Shown piece by piece: positions 46,973-56,596 of a stretch of 64,000 bases of DNA. Position 1 is the stretch's first letter; each line of letters begins with the position of its first letter. The translations under genes were made by a program, and so were the position numbers. The notes below the pieces were generated by a model. That model saw only the letters and a list, made by a program, of their open reading frames with translations. It searched no databases and was not told the origin of the DNA. The stretch comes from Macrolepiota albuminosa (Eukaryota; Basidiomycota; Agaricomycetes; Agaricales; Agaricaceae): contig JAMWFC010000117.1 in the NCBI GenBank assembly GCA_027475525.1, positions 4,512,183 to 4,576,182 on the forward strand, read 5' to 3'.

Positions 46973-48809
46973 ATGTCGCGCACCCCGACGCATTCCCCGA
47001 CGCCCCCGCCCACCAACGAAGTCGCGCCTTTGGTCGTGTGGGAGGCCCGGGACGCCCGGTATCGGCGCCACCTGGATCAGGAGCGTGTCGCGGCGCTCTT
47101 TCAGCAACGTAGGTGCATCCGCGTGTTTTTCGCTTGGCCCGATCAACCTCCCTTTTTTAGAACAACAAAACGCACCTGCCCCGGAGGCGGGACCTAGTCG
47201 CCTGCCGGGGGCTGCCCCGGAGGCGCCGGTCAGTCCCCCGCCGTCGGTTCCCGCGGGAGCCCCTCAGGCGGGTCCCAGTCGTTCTGCGCCTACTGTCGCG
47301 CGGATGACTGTCCGCCCCCCCCGCCCTCCTCCCTCACCTCGTCCTCGCTTAACCGCCCCTCGTTTTCGCCGGTCGGGGATGGCCCCCGGTACCGTATCGA
47401 TTGTTCCGGAGGGTCTGCGCATCCCGTGGGCGGCCGTGTCGCAAGCCGCGTTCGAGCAGGCCCTTGAGAGGCCCCGGGGCTTGCCCACCCATGCGTGGTG
47501 CGTTAGCAACGGGCCGGTAAGTGACCTCGTACCTCGTGTTCACCGCTAATGTCGACTTAGTGCGTACACTGCGCTCGCCGGGTGGTGCCGTGTCTATTCG
47601 AGGCCCCCAGCCCGTCGTCCCGGAGGGATTCGTCGGTGTGCGAGGCGTGTCGCGAAAACCACGAGCGCTGCTCCGTTTCCGCTTTATGGAGGGCGCGTTG
47701 CATGGCGCTGGAGCAGGGGTGGCCGTTGGGGGGTTTGACGCGCCGGATGGGGGTGGAAGAGAGGGACTGGGTGGTCGAGCCGCCGGTAGGAGCGTCGGAG
47801 GGTTCCGGGGGAGAGGGGGCCCCGGCGAGGGGGTCTCGGGTCAGGGGGGCGGCGGGGGTGGGGAGTCGGGGCCGGCCCGTAGTCCTGGTCACGCGCCGGG
47901 TGACCCGGGCCGGGGCGAGCAGAGAGGGTCGCGCCGATAAGGGAAAGCGGCGGGCGTTGCCCAGCCCTTCTCCCAGGCCCTCCAAGCGGCTGCGACTCTC
48001 CCGGGAGGTGCCCTCTCCGACCCCGCCCCTTCGTTTGTCCCCGGCCGTGTTTTCCCCCTTGTCGGGGCGGCCGTTGGGTGTCGACGTGGCGGCGTTGCAG
48101 GAGCGCGCGGACCGGGCCGAGCGGGAGAGAGGGGAGATGGCCGACCGCCATCAGGTCACGGCCGAGCACCTACGAGGAGTTCGTACGACCCTGGCCCGGA
48201 GCGAGGAGGCCGTGAGGCAAGAGGCGGCGGCTCGGCGGTGGGTGGAGGAGGACCGGGGGGCGGTAGTTCGGGAGTTGCAGGAGGTTAGGGCCGCACGGGG
48301 GGCGTTGGAGGCCGAGCGGGACGCGCTGCGGGCCCGGCTGGAGCAGGGGGTGGGTCATCCGGAGCCGGCGCCCCAGAGTCTGCAAAACGTGGTCGTTGCC
48401 CGGATGGCGGCCTTGAGTGAGTGGTGTCAGTCCCCTTCCCGAGTTCCGCACTGATTCTCCAGGTTGGGCCCGGGAGCACCGCCTGCTCCTGGACGGGGCG
48501 GCTGCGGCGTTGGCCTCGCTACAGGAGGGCCAGCGGGCCGAACTGTCGACCCCCGGGGTGGAGCGCGGGCTGGACCTGTTGGGTAGGTTGATCTCGGCGC
48601 ACCGGCGGAGGAACGTCCCGGCGCCGGGGACCTGGTTCGAGAGGGTCCTGGACGAGGGCGAGCCGCTCCCGTCCTGGGGTCAGTTGATGGAGGAGGCGTC
48701 GCGAGGGTACGTTCCGGGGGAGCGGGAGACGGAGGAGCCCCGGGGTTGGCCGAGATCCAGTGGGGGCGAGGGTGGGGAGGGTGGGGGTAGCCCGGGGCCC
48801 CAGCTCTAG
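46973..48809 (+). CDS. Opposite-strand spliced gene carried by gypsy1 (coiled-coil, Cys motif)
   Basis: Four exons join cleanly: 46973-47108, 47161-47516, 47603-48416, 48463-48809, giving 550 residues with GT/AG introns of 52, 86 and 46 nt and correct phase throughout. The product starts MSRTPTHSPTPPP and continues Pro-rich to about residue 120. It then has GLRIPWAAVSQAAFEQALER and WCVSNGP, and a Cys group at residues 177-197 (CEACRENHERC then WRARC). A basic patch follows (KGKRRALPSPSPRPSKRLRL, about 277-297), then a long coiled coil (about 325-412) and a helical C-terminus (EHRLLLDGAAAALASLQEG, GLDLLGRLISAHRRR). It starts 130 bp inside the 3' LTR and faces pol without overlapping it. I do not know its function; nucleic-acid binding or self-assembly are guesses from composition. 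No damage is visible. Confidence 0.65.
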
Positions 48810-48822
48810 GGGTCTCCGTTTT

Positions 48823-48976
48823 CCTGTCGTCTGTCCGTTTTTGTGACCTGTCACTGTAAAAATATGTAGTTCTAGAAAATGTACATATTTGACCGTCGTC
48901 CTGTCGTTTGTCCGTTTTTGTGACCTGTCACTGTAAAAATATGTAGTTCTAGAAAATGTACATATTTGACCGTCGT
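48823..48976. repeat. 77-bp direct duplication with one mismatch
   Basis: 48823-48899 matches 48900-48976 except position 48831 (c) versus 48908 (t). It lies between the opposite-strand gene and pol. Confidence 0.9.
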
Positions 48977-49152
48977 ATTTCTAATGATGGAAGTAAAGTA
49001 GCAAAAAAACGAAAAAGAGTACCTGGTCCAGAATCCGGGGGGGGGGGCTACTGTGGAAGGGTACTAAAGGGGGGTAAAACCGAGAGAGGAAAAACAGAAA
49101 GTATACGCGGGAGTTGAATCCCTGCTGAGCCCAGAGGCGGGGGTTACACCCT

Positions 49153-49395
49153 CTACTGCCGTCTGTGAGTCCCGTGCCCGGGGGGGTCGTCTCCCGGGTG
49201 CCGTTGCTGGAAGTCCCGGAGTTTGTCGAGGGCGCCTTCGAGGTTCCGTCGCGGTTCCCAAGTGTCGTCCTCCGGGCTGTATCCCTTCCATCGTACGAGG
49301 AAGTGGGGTCGCCCACGAATGTTCCGGGAGTCGAGGATGTCTTCGACTTCGTAGTGGTACTCGTCCTCGACCTCAACCGGGGGAGGGGGTTCAGG
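49153..49395 (-). CDS. Gypsy1 chromodomain (after a stop codon)
   Basis: In the same frame as pol, directly after its TGA, the minus strand reads [60 protein letters not shown] and stops at 49153. This is a canonical chromodomain with the aromatic cage residues Y, W and W (EYHYEV, VRWKGY, TWEP). It should be the C-terminal tail of integrase, tethering the complex to modified histones. It would be made only by read-through or in copies lacking the stop. Confidence 0.8.
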   Translation of the reverse strand, partial: PEPPPPVEVEDEYHYEVEDILDSRNIRGRPHFLVRWKGYSPEDDTWEPRRNLEGALDKLRDFQQRHPGDDPPGHGTHRRQ

Positions 49396-52300
49396 TCATC
49401 GTTCGGAGAAGGGATCCGGGGGGTGCCGTTCCAGGAGGCGGACGTGGAAAACCGGGTGTAGGCCCTTAAGTCCCGGGGGAAGCTCGATCTTGTAGGCATG
49501 GGTTGAGACCTTCTTCAAAATTTTGAACGGGCCGAGGCGCTTGTGATCGAGTTTTGGGGAGGGCCGGCGGGTGCGGAGGTGGCGCCGATCTAACCATACC
49601 TTTGTCCCGGGGGTCCAGTCAGGGGTGTCCTCCCGCTTCCGGTCGGCGTGCTTCGCATAGGCCTGGTTCGCGGTGTCGATTTCTTCCCGGAGGAACTCGT
49701 GAAGGGACTGGAGGTCCCGGGCGACCTCGTGTGCGGCGTGCGACGGGATGTCCTGGAGCGAGAGCGTCAATCGAGGATGGTATCCCTTGTTGGCAAAGAA
49801 GGGCGATACCCCGGTGGCAGAGTGCGGCGTATTGTTGTACGTGAACTCGGCCAGGGGGAGCTCGGCGTGCCAGTCGTCCTGCAAGTAGTTGACGTATAAC
49901 CGGAGGTACTGCTCGAGGGATTGGTTGACCCTTTCGGTTTGTCCGTCGGTTTCGGGGTGGTAGGCGGTAGAGAGGTTAGTCTTTACTTCGAGTGCCTTAC
50001 ACAGGGAAGTCCAAAACTTGGATACGAAGAGGGGGCCACGGTCGGAGACGATGTCGTCCGGGAGGCCGTGTTTGGCGAAGACGTGCTCGAGGAACAGCCG
50101 GGCGAAGTCTGGGGCGGTATCCATGGTGTGGCAGGGTAGGAAGATGCCCTGTTTGGTTAGCCTGCACACAACGACGAGAATGGCATCGAACCCTTCAGAT
50201 TCCGGGAGCTCGACGATGTGGTCCAGAGATATTGAGGACCAGGGGCGTCGTCCGACCGGCAGGGGTTTCAGGAGTCCGTACGGTCGGTGTCGGGGGACCT
50301 TGGCCCGGAGGCAGGGCTCGCATGATCGAATGTAACGGGTCACGTCCTTCTTCAACCCTGGCCAAAAGTAAGTCCGGGAGATGAGCTGGAGGGTCTTACG
50401 TATTCCAGGATGTCCCCGGAGCTTGTGGTCGTGGTGTTGACGGAGGACGTCGTAGCGAAGTCGGGCGTGATCCGGGACGTAGATGCGGCCGTCCCGGAGG
50501 AGGAGTTTTTTGTCGGGGGACAGGGAGAAGGCGGGGTCCCGGTCGGTTCCATCAGGGGGGTTGCGGGGGTCGTGATCGGTGAAGTACTTGTCTCGGGGGG
50601 CGCGGCGAATCTGACTCAGGGTCCCTTCCTCGTTTAAGATCAGTAAGGCATTCAAATGTTCGGGAGGGATCACCACGCGATGATTGAACGCATTACGTTC
50701 CGCCTCGAACGACTTCTTGGGGTAGACGTCCGGGCGGCGGGTGAGGGCGTCGGGCTTGGCGCCAAGTCGTCCCGGGCGGTATTGGATCGTGAAGTCGTAC
50801 TCCGAGAGGATCTCGGACCATCGGGCCTGCCGTCGACTGAGTTGCTTGGTCGTGGTGAAGTACTGCAGGTTATTATGATCCGAATAGACCTGGATCCGGT
50901 GCCGGGCTCCCTCGAGATAGGCTCGCCATTGTTTGAAGGCTTCGACGATGGCGAGGAGCTCCTTGTCGTAGATGTCGTAGTTGAGCTCGGCGTCGATCAT
51001 GGACCGGGTGTAGAAGGTGACTGGCCGGGGTTCCCCACCGTCAGGCTCCATCTGTGAGAGGATCCCGGCGATGGCATAGTCGGACGCGTCACATTCCAGG
51101 ATGATTGGGAGGGCCGGGTCGTAGTGCCGGAGTACCGGGGCGACTGTGAAAGCCTCCTTGAGCAAGTTAAAGACGCTCTGGCACTTACTGTCCCAGTTCC
51201 AGGCGATGTCCTTGCGCGTGAGCCGGTTGAGGGGTTTCGTGATCCCGGAGTAGTTGTCTATAAACCTCCGGTAGAAGTTAGCGAAACCCAGGAAGGACTG
51301 TACTTCCTTGACGTTCCGGGGCTGCGGCCAGTTGACGATGGCCTCGACCTTGTGGGGGTCCATGCGAACGCCATTCGGGGATACTATGACGCCAAGATAC
51401 TCAACCTCTTCCGTATGGAATGAACACTTCTCGGGCTTGGCGTGGAGATTGTGCTCCCGGAGGCGCTCGAGGACTTGCCGGACATGCTTCTGGTGATCCT
51501 CTGGTGAGTCGGAATAAATGAGGATGTCGTCCAGGTAGACGATCACGAAGACGTCACTCATGTCGTGGAAGATGTCGTTCATGAAGTATTGGAACGTGGC
51601 GGGGGAGTTAGTCATTCCGAAAGGCATCACAAGGTACTCAAACAGACCATACCGCGTGCGGAACGCAGTTTTCCACTCGTGTCCCGGGGCGATGCGGACG
51701 TTGTTGTAACCGGAGCGGAGGTCGATCTTCGTATAAACCTTGGCACTGCGGAGTCGATCGACCAGATCGCCAATGAGCGGGAGCGGGTAGCGGTTCTTCT
51801 TGGTGATCTTATTGAGTCCCCGGTAGTCGACACAGAGTCGGAGCGAGCCGTCCTTCTTCTTGGCGAATAGAACCGGGGCTCCGGCGGCGGAGGCGGAGGG
51901 TCGGATGAATCCCTTACCAAGCATTTCGTCGAGGTAGTCCTTGAGAGCCCGGAGTTCGACCTCCGACATGTTGTAGACCTTGCCGAAAGGGGGGGTGGCT
52001 CCTTCCTCGAGGTTGATGGTGTGATCATAGGGGCGGTGAGGGGGGATCTCCTTGGCGTCTCCTTCGGAGAATACGTCAGCGAACTCGTGATACTCCGGGG
52101 GAACTACTTCTCGGAGGATTTGCTCCTCGGTTTTTGGTTCCGGGGGAATAGCGTCCCCTCGTAGGTGTTCTTCCGGGAGTGAAGGCGAGGTGTGCAGCTG
52201 AAACGTGGGAGTTCCATCCCTCATGAGGCGGGCGAAGGGAGCGGCCCCAATGATCCTAATGTCGAGTGCGCTCGGGTCGATCGGTGTTGCGGAATCATCG

Positions 52301-53628
52301 GCCGGAGCGGGTGTGACGCGTGTCTGAGACCGGCAGGGGTAGTTCGGCCCCTTGTACTTGTTCCGAGGAATGTTTGGGGGTCGATCGGGGGCCTTGCGGT
52401 CTCGGACGGGCGTGGGTGGTGCAGGCGTGGGGGGCGCGGCAGTCGTCCCGGGGGTGTCGGGCGCCGAGTTGTCTCCTAGGGCCCGGAGGTGCACGACGGC
52501 CGAGGGGTGGTCTTCGGGTCCCGGGAAGGTCATGGTGAGCGTCCTCCAATCGATATCGGGGTTCGTGTCGCGCAGCCAGGGCAGTCCCAGCACCATCGGG
52601 GTCGATTCGTGAAGTCGCGTGACCAGGAAGTTGGAAGTGAACTCGTAGTTGTTGTCCAGGGTCACGCGTCCCGAGTGAGACCTTTGGATGGGGCCGGAGG
52701 AGGAGGGGGGGAAGTGAACTCGTAGTTGTTGTCCAGGGTCACGCGTCCCGAGTGAGACCTTTGGATGGGGCCGGAGGAGGAGGGGTGCCGTCGAGGCGCT
52801 GCAGGCGGAGGGGCTGGTTGAGGGAGTCGTGGGGGAGGTCGAGGGCGTCACTGATGAAAACCCCGGTGGCTCCGCTGTCGATGAGGGCCGGGACTGGTCC
52901 TGGGGCACCGTCCAGCCTGGCATTGATGACGAAGGATCGGGACGAACGGGATTGGAGTCCGGGGGTGATGGGGGTTCGTCCGGGGGGTCCTTCGGGGTTG
53001 GGTTTGAGGAGTGGGGGATGTCGAAGGGGAGTTGCTGGTCATCGGGGGTCGGGTCCCGGGTCAGGCGAAGGGTGAGGTGTCGCCAATCGATGCGGGGGTT
53101 AGTGTCCCGGAGCCACGGGAGTCCTAAGACCAGGGGTGCGGAAGGGTGAAGTTTTGTTATCAACATCCGGAGGTTGTGAGTCTGTCCGTTGGCGAAGGTA
53201 ACGGGCATACGCACGAAGTGGGTGATGTCCCCCGCCGTAGAGGCGTCTCCGTCAAAGAGGCAGAGTCGTACCGGGACCGGGAGTCGCTGGGCGGGTTCCG
53301 GGGCGAAGGTAGACCATGCTTCATCGATGAAGTTGTCGGTGGCGCCACTGTCGACGAGGGTGTTGAGGGGAGTTCCGGAGGGGGTGAGGCGGGTTTTGAG
53401 GAGGAGGGAGTGCGAAGAGTGGGAGGGTAGATAAGCCGTGAGGGTGTCCTGTATGAGTGTCGTGGAGCGAAGATGTGAGACCGGGGCGGAGAAGACGTCG
53501 GGGTCGATTCCGCGATTTAGGGCGTCTTCCGGGTCTAAATCGCCGGGTCGTTTTCCGAATACTCGTAGGTGGCGTCCTCCCCTTCGAAGGTCCAGGTGGC
53601 ACGTCCCATGACCTGTCGTTTGGGGCAC
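49396..53628 (-). CDS. pol: Gypsy1 pol: protease, RT, RNase H, integrase
   Basis: Domains in order: aspartic protease with LVDSGATDNFID and VLGLPWLRDTNPRIDW (about 53350-53080); a second protease-like copy (ALIDSGATGVFI near 52890 in another frame, then VLGLPWLRDTNPDIDW in this frame); RT with KVYTKIDLRSGYNNVRI and IVYLDDILIYSD; RNase H with ILECDASDYAIAG, KELLAIVEAF and VYSDHNNLQYF. Integrase has the HHCC zinc finger (HGHPGIRKTL-like HKLRGHPGIRKTLQ then CEPCLRAK) and the catalytic core (ISLDHIVELPESEGFDAILV, IVSDRGPLFVSKFW, TDGQTERVNQSLEQYL), ending in a GPF-type module (KRLGPFKILKK). The reading frame between the two protease parts is affected by the 77-bp duplication at 52633. The frame starts inside the end of gag, overlapping it by 94 nt. 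Confidence 0.9.
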   Translation of the reverse strand: MPQTTGHGTCHLDLRRGGRHLRVFGKRPGDLDPEDALNRGIDPDVFSAPVSHLRSTTLIQDTLTAYLPSHSSHSLLLKTRLTPSGTPLNTLVDSGATDNFIDEAWSTFAPEPAQRLPVPVRLCLFDGDASTAGDITHFVRMPVTFANGQTHNLRMLITKLHPSAPLVLGLPWLRDTNPRIDWRHLTLRLTRDPTPDDQQLPFDIPHSSNPTPKDPPDEPPSPPDSNPVRPDPSSSMPGWTVPQDQSRPSSTAEPPGFSSVTPSTSPTTPSTSPSACSASTAPLLLRPHPKVSLGTRDPGQQLRVHFPPSSSGPIQRSHSGRVTLDNNYEFTSNFLVTRLHESTPMVLGLPWLRDTNPDIDWRTLTMTFPGPEDHPSAVVHLRALGDNSAPDTPGTTAAPPTPAPPTPVRDRKAPDRPPNIPRNKYKGPNYPCRSQTRVTPAPADDSATPIDPSALDIRIIGAAPFARLMRDGTPTFQLHTSPSLPEEHLRGDAIPPEPKTEEQILREVVPPEYHEFADVFSEGDAKEIPPHRPYDHTINLEEGATPPFGKVYNMSEVELRALKDYLDEMLGKGFIRPSASAAGAPVLFAKKKDGSLRLCVDYRGLNKITKKNRYPLPLIGDLVDRLRSAKVYTKIDLRSGYNNVRIAPGHEWKTAFRTRYGLFEYLVMPFGMTNSPATFQYFMNDIFHDMSDVFVIVYLDDILIYSDSPEDHQKHVRQVLERLREHNLHAKPEKCSFHTEEVEYLGVIVSPNGVRMDPHKVEAIVNWPQPRNVKEVQSFLGFANFYRRFIDNYSGITKPLNRLTRKDIAWNWDSKCQSVFNLLKEAFTVAPVLRHYDPALPIILECDASDYAIAGILSQMEPDGGEPRPVTFYTRSMIDAELNYDIYDKELLAIVEAFKQWRAYLEGARHRIQVYSDHNNLQYFTTTKQLSRRQARWSEILSEYDFTIQYRPGRLGAKPDALTRRPDVYPKKSFEAERNAFNHRVVIPPEHLNALLILNEEGTLSQIRRAPRDKYFTDHDPRNPPDGTDRDPAFSLSPDKKLLLRDGRIYVPDHARLRYDVLRQHHDHKLRGHPGIRKTLQLISRTYFWPGLKKDVTRYIRSCEPCLRAKVPRHRPYGLLKPLPVGRRPWSSISLDHIVELPESEGFDAILVVVCRLTKQGIFLPCHTMDTAPDFARLFLEHVFAKHGLPDDIVSDRGPLFVSKFWTSLCKALEVKTNLSTAYHPETDGQTERVNQSLEQYLRLYVNYLQDDWHAELPLAEFTYNNTPHSATGVSPFFANKGYHPRLTLSLQDIPSHAAHEVARDLQSLHEFLREEIDTANQAYAKHADRKREDTPDWTPGTKVWLDRRHLRTRRPSPKLDHKRLGPFKILKKVSTHAYKIELPPGLKGLHPVFHVRLLERHPPDPFSER
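52633..52786. repeat. 77-bp direct duplication in pol
   Basis: 52633-52709 matches 52710-52786 except in the last base, where a run of five G meets four G then t. It lies in the second protease-like region and changes its frame. Confidence 0.9.
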
Positions 53629-56566
53629 TCGGAGATGAAATGATCTTTCTCACCACAGAGTATGCAGACACCCTCCCTTCTCCGTCGTTCCTGCACATCC
53701 GTCGGGACTTCGATCCAGGGTCGTCCCTTCTTCGGAAGCCGGTTGGCTCGGAGGGCCTCCTCGTCCCGTTCGTCGTCGCAGTCGAAGTCTTCGGGGTCTT
53801 CCGGGGGTTCTTCGGGGCTTGGCACGTCGCCCGGGTCGTGGGCGGCCACGGCGGCGTTGAGTTGGGCCTGGGGGCGGGCGCCGCTGCCGGGGTTAGCATT
53901 GGGCGGGCCGCGACTCACCGGGGGTCGGCCGCCAGGGAACGCGGGGGGACCGGGGTTTCGACCTTGGGGGTTGGGGGTTTCGCCGGAGGGCCAAGGGGGT
54001 CCTCCTCTAGGGTTCCAGGGGGGTGACCGGGGTTTCGACCTTGGGGGTTGGGGGTTTCGCCGGAGGGCCAAGGGGGTCCTCCTCTAGGGTTCCAGGGGGG
54101 TCGGGAATTTGAGTACTCGCTGCGGTCTTCCCAGTAGCGTTGGTCGATCTGCATGACGAGGGCCTTGTATCCGTCGTAGGAGGGTTGTTTTGGGGCGAGT
54201 CGGAGGACGTCCTTGATACGTTGTGGGAGGGCGCGGCGGAGGGCGTACCGGAGGGCGCTGTAATTCCAACCTGTCTCGTAAGCTTCCTTTTCAAAACGTA
54301 CGATGAAGGTTGTGAAGCGTTCTTCAGAGCGCATCCGGAGGTTGAAGAGGTTGTCCTCGGCCTCGGCCACGGTGTCGTATATCCCGAATTTCCCGGAGAA
54401 CTCGTCGACGAAGGCTTGCCAGCGAGCGAGTGCCGGGTTGTTGGGGTCGAACTGGATGAGGGCCGTGTAGTGATCGAAGGCGATCCCCTGGAGGTATGAT
54501 GCGGCAAAGGCCACCCGGGAGCTGTCAATCTGAAACGTGAGCGGCTTTGCCTGGAATGTATTGAGACACTGGGTGAGGAAGGTACGCCATTTTTGGGGGT
54601 CCCGGCCCGTGAAAGCGTCGGGCTTTTGGATGTCCAGTCGTCCTTCGCGGGCGAGGGCGTCGCGAGCGTCGTCCGGTCCGGCAGCGTTACGGGGAGGGGG
54701 GCCAGCATTGTAATAATAGTAGTAATGATTACCCCCTCCTCCTTGAGGAGGAAAAGCACCAAGGGCGGGACCCCACCCGCCGGGAGGTCCTCCTCCGGGT
54801 GGCTCACCTGGGGGTCCACGCCCGGGAGGTCCGTTGTCCCAAGGGGGTTCGTTCCTGCCAGGAGGGGGCCCGGGTCTCCACGCAGGGAGTGGCGGAGGTG
54901 GAGGGCCTGGGGGTCGTCCTCGAGGTTCGGCTGGGGGTGGCGGGGCCCGGGTCTCTACGCAGGGAGTGGCGGAGGTGGAGGGCCTGGGGGTCGTCCTCGA
55001 GGTTCGGCTGGGGGTGGCGGAGGTGGTCGGGGAGGGTTCGGCGGTGTGGGGGTGGAGAGCCTGGGGGTCGTCCTCGAGGTTCAGCTGGGGGTGGCGGAGG
55101 TGGTCGGGGAGGGTTCGGCGGTGTTGGGTCGGGCGGAGGGGGGTTGGGTGCTGGGTCGGGTACTGGGTTGCGCGGGGGGCATTCAACCCGGGAGGGTCGT
55201 GCTTGTATCGGGGGTCGCGGGGGGTTTCGTAGGTCGAAGTGGGGTGGCGGATCGCGGCGGAAGTTGCGTTCCGGAGGGACCGGGGCTGACGTAGGGGGCG
55301 GTACCGGGACGGGCGCGGGCGCGGGACGTGGTTCGTTGTTGCCACGCGTAAGCTCGTCGATGTAGCACAGCGTGTCGTCCGTGCTAGGGGTGTCCGCGCG
55401 GGGTCTGCCGGGGTTCGCCGGGGCCGGGGGTCGGGCGTTGTCTGTTCGCGGGAGGGGTTCCAGGGGTCTTTGGGGCTGTCCCCAGGTCTCGAAGGTACTA
55501 GGGACGGAGTTAGCCCTGCGGCGAGTTGACAAGCCTACCGTGCGGGCCGCGGGTTGATCGAAGAGGCCTCCAGCCGGGTTGAGGGACCGTAATATGGCTG
55601 AGGCGTTCTGCCGTTCTTCCCGTTGTCGTTGCTCCGGAGTGGGGGCCCAGCCGGGTTGAGGGACCGTAATATGGCTGAGGCGTTCTGCCGTTCTTCCCGT
55701 TGTCGTTGCTCCGGAGTGGGGGCCATGGGGGCTGCCGGGACTGCTGGGACCGGTTCCGGGGGTTCCCGTCGAATGTGAATCGAGCGACCTGGGTCCGCGG
55801 GGTCGTTGATGGGCCGAGGGGAGGGGGACGCGTGGACTTCGTCGAGCAGTTGCTGTAATTCTTCCCGGAGGATCGTGTTGCGCCTATACTTTACCATGGT
55901 TTGCTCCGGGAGTTCTCCTCGCGTGAGGCGATCCCCGAATTCGACCAGGCAGTGAGCCCATTCCTCCGGAGTGCCTTCGAAGTCGTCGTGTCCGAATTCC
56001 ACGAGCAGCGTCCTGGTCCGTTGCGCGAAGTCCTCTGGTGAGATCCTGAGGGAGCGGAGTACCTCGTCCCGTTGCCGTTCGTACTCCTCGAGGCGTCGTC
56101 GTCCCATTGGCGAGGGAGGGGTTCGAGCGGGTGGAGCGGCGGCCGGGTAATGACGGGGGGGATAGTCGGGGTAGGGGGGTCCTCGGGGTTCTCGGGGTTG
56201 GGGGACGGGGCGCTGGTAACCGTAGTAGGGGGTGGGTGCAAAGGGGCCCTCGCTGGGGGGAATGGGGCGAGGTCCACTGGGTACAGGTGGGGTCTCCGGC
56301 AGGCCCCCGGGGATGCTCCGGTACGAGGGGACCTCCACGGGTCGCGCCATGGCTAAATTGGGTGGAGGGGCCCAGCTGGCTGAGGGCCCCAGATCGTAGA
56401 GGGACGGGTCGGGAGCCCAGTGACGGTGGAGATATGGAGGTTCGTACGGGAGAGGTGGGTAGATGGGGCGGGGGGTCTGCGCGGAGTAGTGGTCGGGTAC
56501 CGGGCGTCCGTAAGGGTCGGTCTGGTACCCGGTGGGGTAGTAAGTGTGAGTATACGTAGCCATCAA
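53535..56566 (-). CDS. gag: Gypsy1 gag
   Basis: Starts 31 nt inside the 5' LTR (ATG 56566; a second ATG follows at 56563). A Tyr/Pro-rich N-terminus (TYTHTYYPTGYQTDPYGRP) is followed by a helical part (RRRLEEYERQRDEVLRSLRI, EFGHDDFEGTPEEWAHCLVE), a long Pro-rich linker and the capsid (KPDAFTGRDPQKWRTFLTQC, ASYLQGIAFDHYTALIQFDP, RWQAFVDEFSGKFGIYD, AEAEDNLFNLRM, ALRRALPQRIKDVLRLAP). A CCHC knuckle ends it (CILCGEKDHFISEC). Three clusters of 77-bp duplication (55570, 54865, 53948) break the frame as assembled; with one copy each the frame is largely continuous. It forms the virus-like particle core. Confidence 0.85.
53948..54101. repeat. 77-bp direct duplication in gag
   Basis: 53948-54024 equals 54025-54101. 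It repeats the PPWPSGETPNPQGRNPG codons just before the knuckle part of gag. Confidence 0.95.
54865..55125. repeat. Three successive copies at 77-bp spacing in gag
   Basis: cctgggggtcgtcctcgagg occurs at 54906, 54983 and 55060, exactly 77 apart. Copies 1-2 match over about 79 bp with one mismatch; copies 2-3 over about 74 bp with two. This is either two chained assembly overlaps with sequence variants or a real repeat in the Pro-rich linker. Confidence 0.85.
55570..55723. repeat. 77-bp direct duplication in gag
   Basis: 55570-55646 equals 55647-55723. It duplicates the end of the N-terminal gag part (AILRSLNPAG). Confidence 0.95.
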
Positions 56567-56583
56567 GAACGGTGTAAGGAGAG

Positions 56584-56596
56584 AGTCTTGATATTA
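56584..56596 (-). promoter_or_regulatory. Gypsy1 self-priming primer-binding site
   Basis: On the minus strand this reads TAATATCAAGACT and touches the 5' LTR end at 56597. It is the exact reverse complement of the LTR sequence AGTCTTGATATTA (minus strand, 56979-56967). It does not match the usual initiator-tRNA site TGGTATCAGAGC. This is the arrangement known from Tf1, where the transcript's own 5' end primes reverse transcription. Confidence 0.7.

Noticed and set aside
50018..53434. Many plus-strand frames opposite pol
   Set aside because: They lack motifs and lie opposite well-defined RT, RNase H and integrase. They arise from high GC content.
54593..55365. Gly/Arg-rich plus-strand frames of up to 233 residues
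   Set aside because: They are reverse-strand shadows of the Pro-rich gag linker, produced by GC-rich codon bias.
3711..55723. Regular short direct repeats as a CRISPR array or satellite
   Set aside because: Each site has only two copies (one has three), no spacers, and unrelated sequence between sites. Only the 77-bp period is shared.
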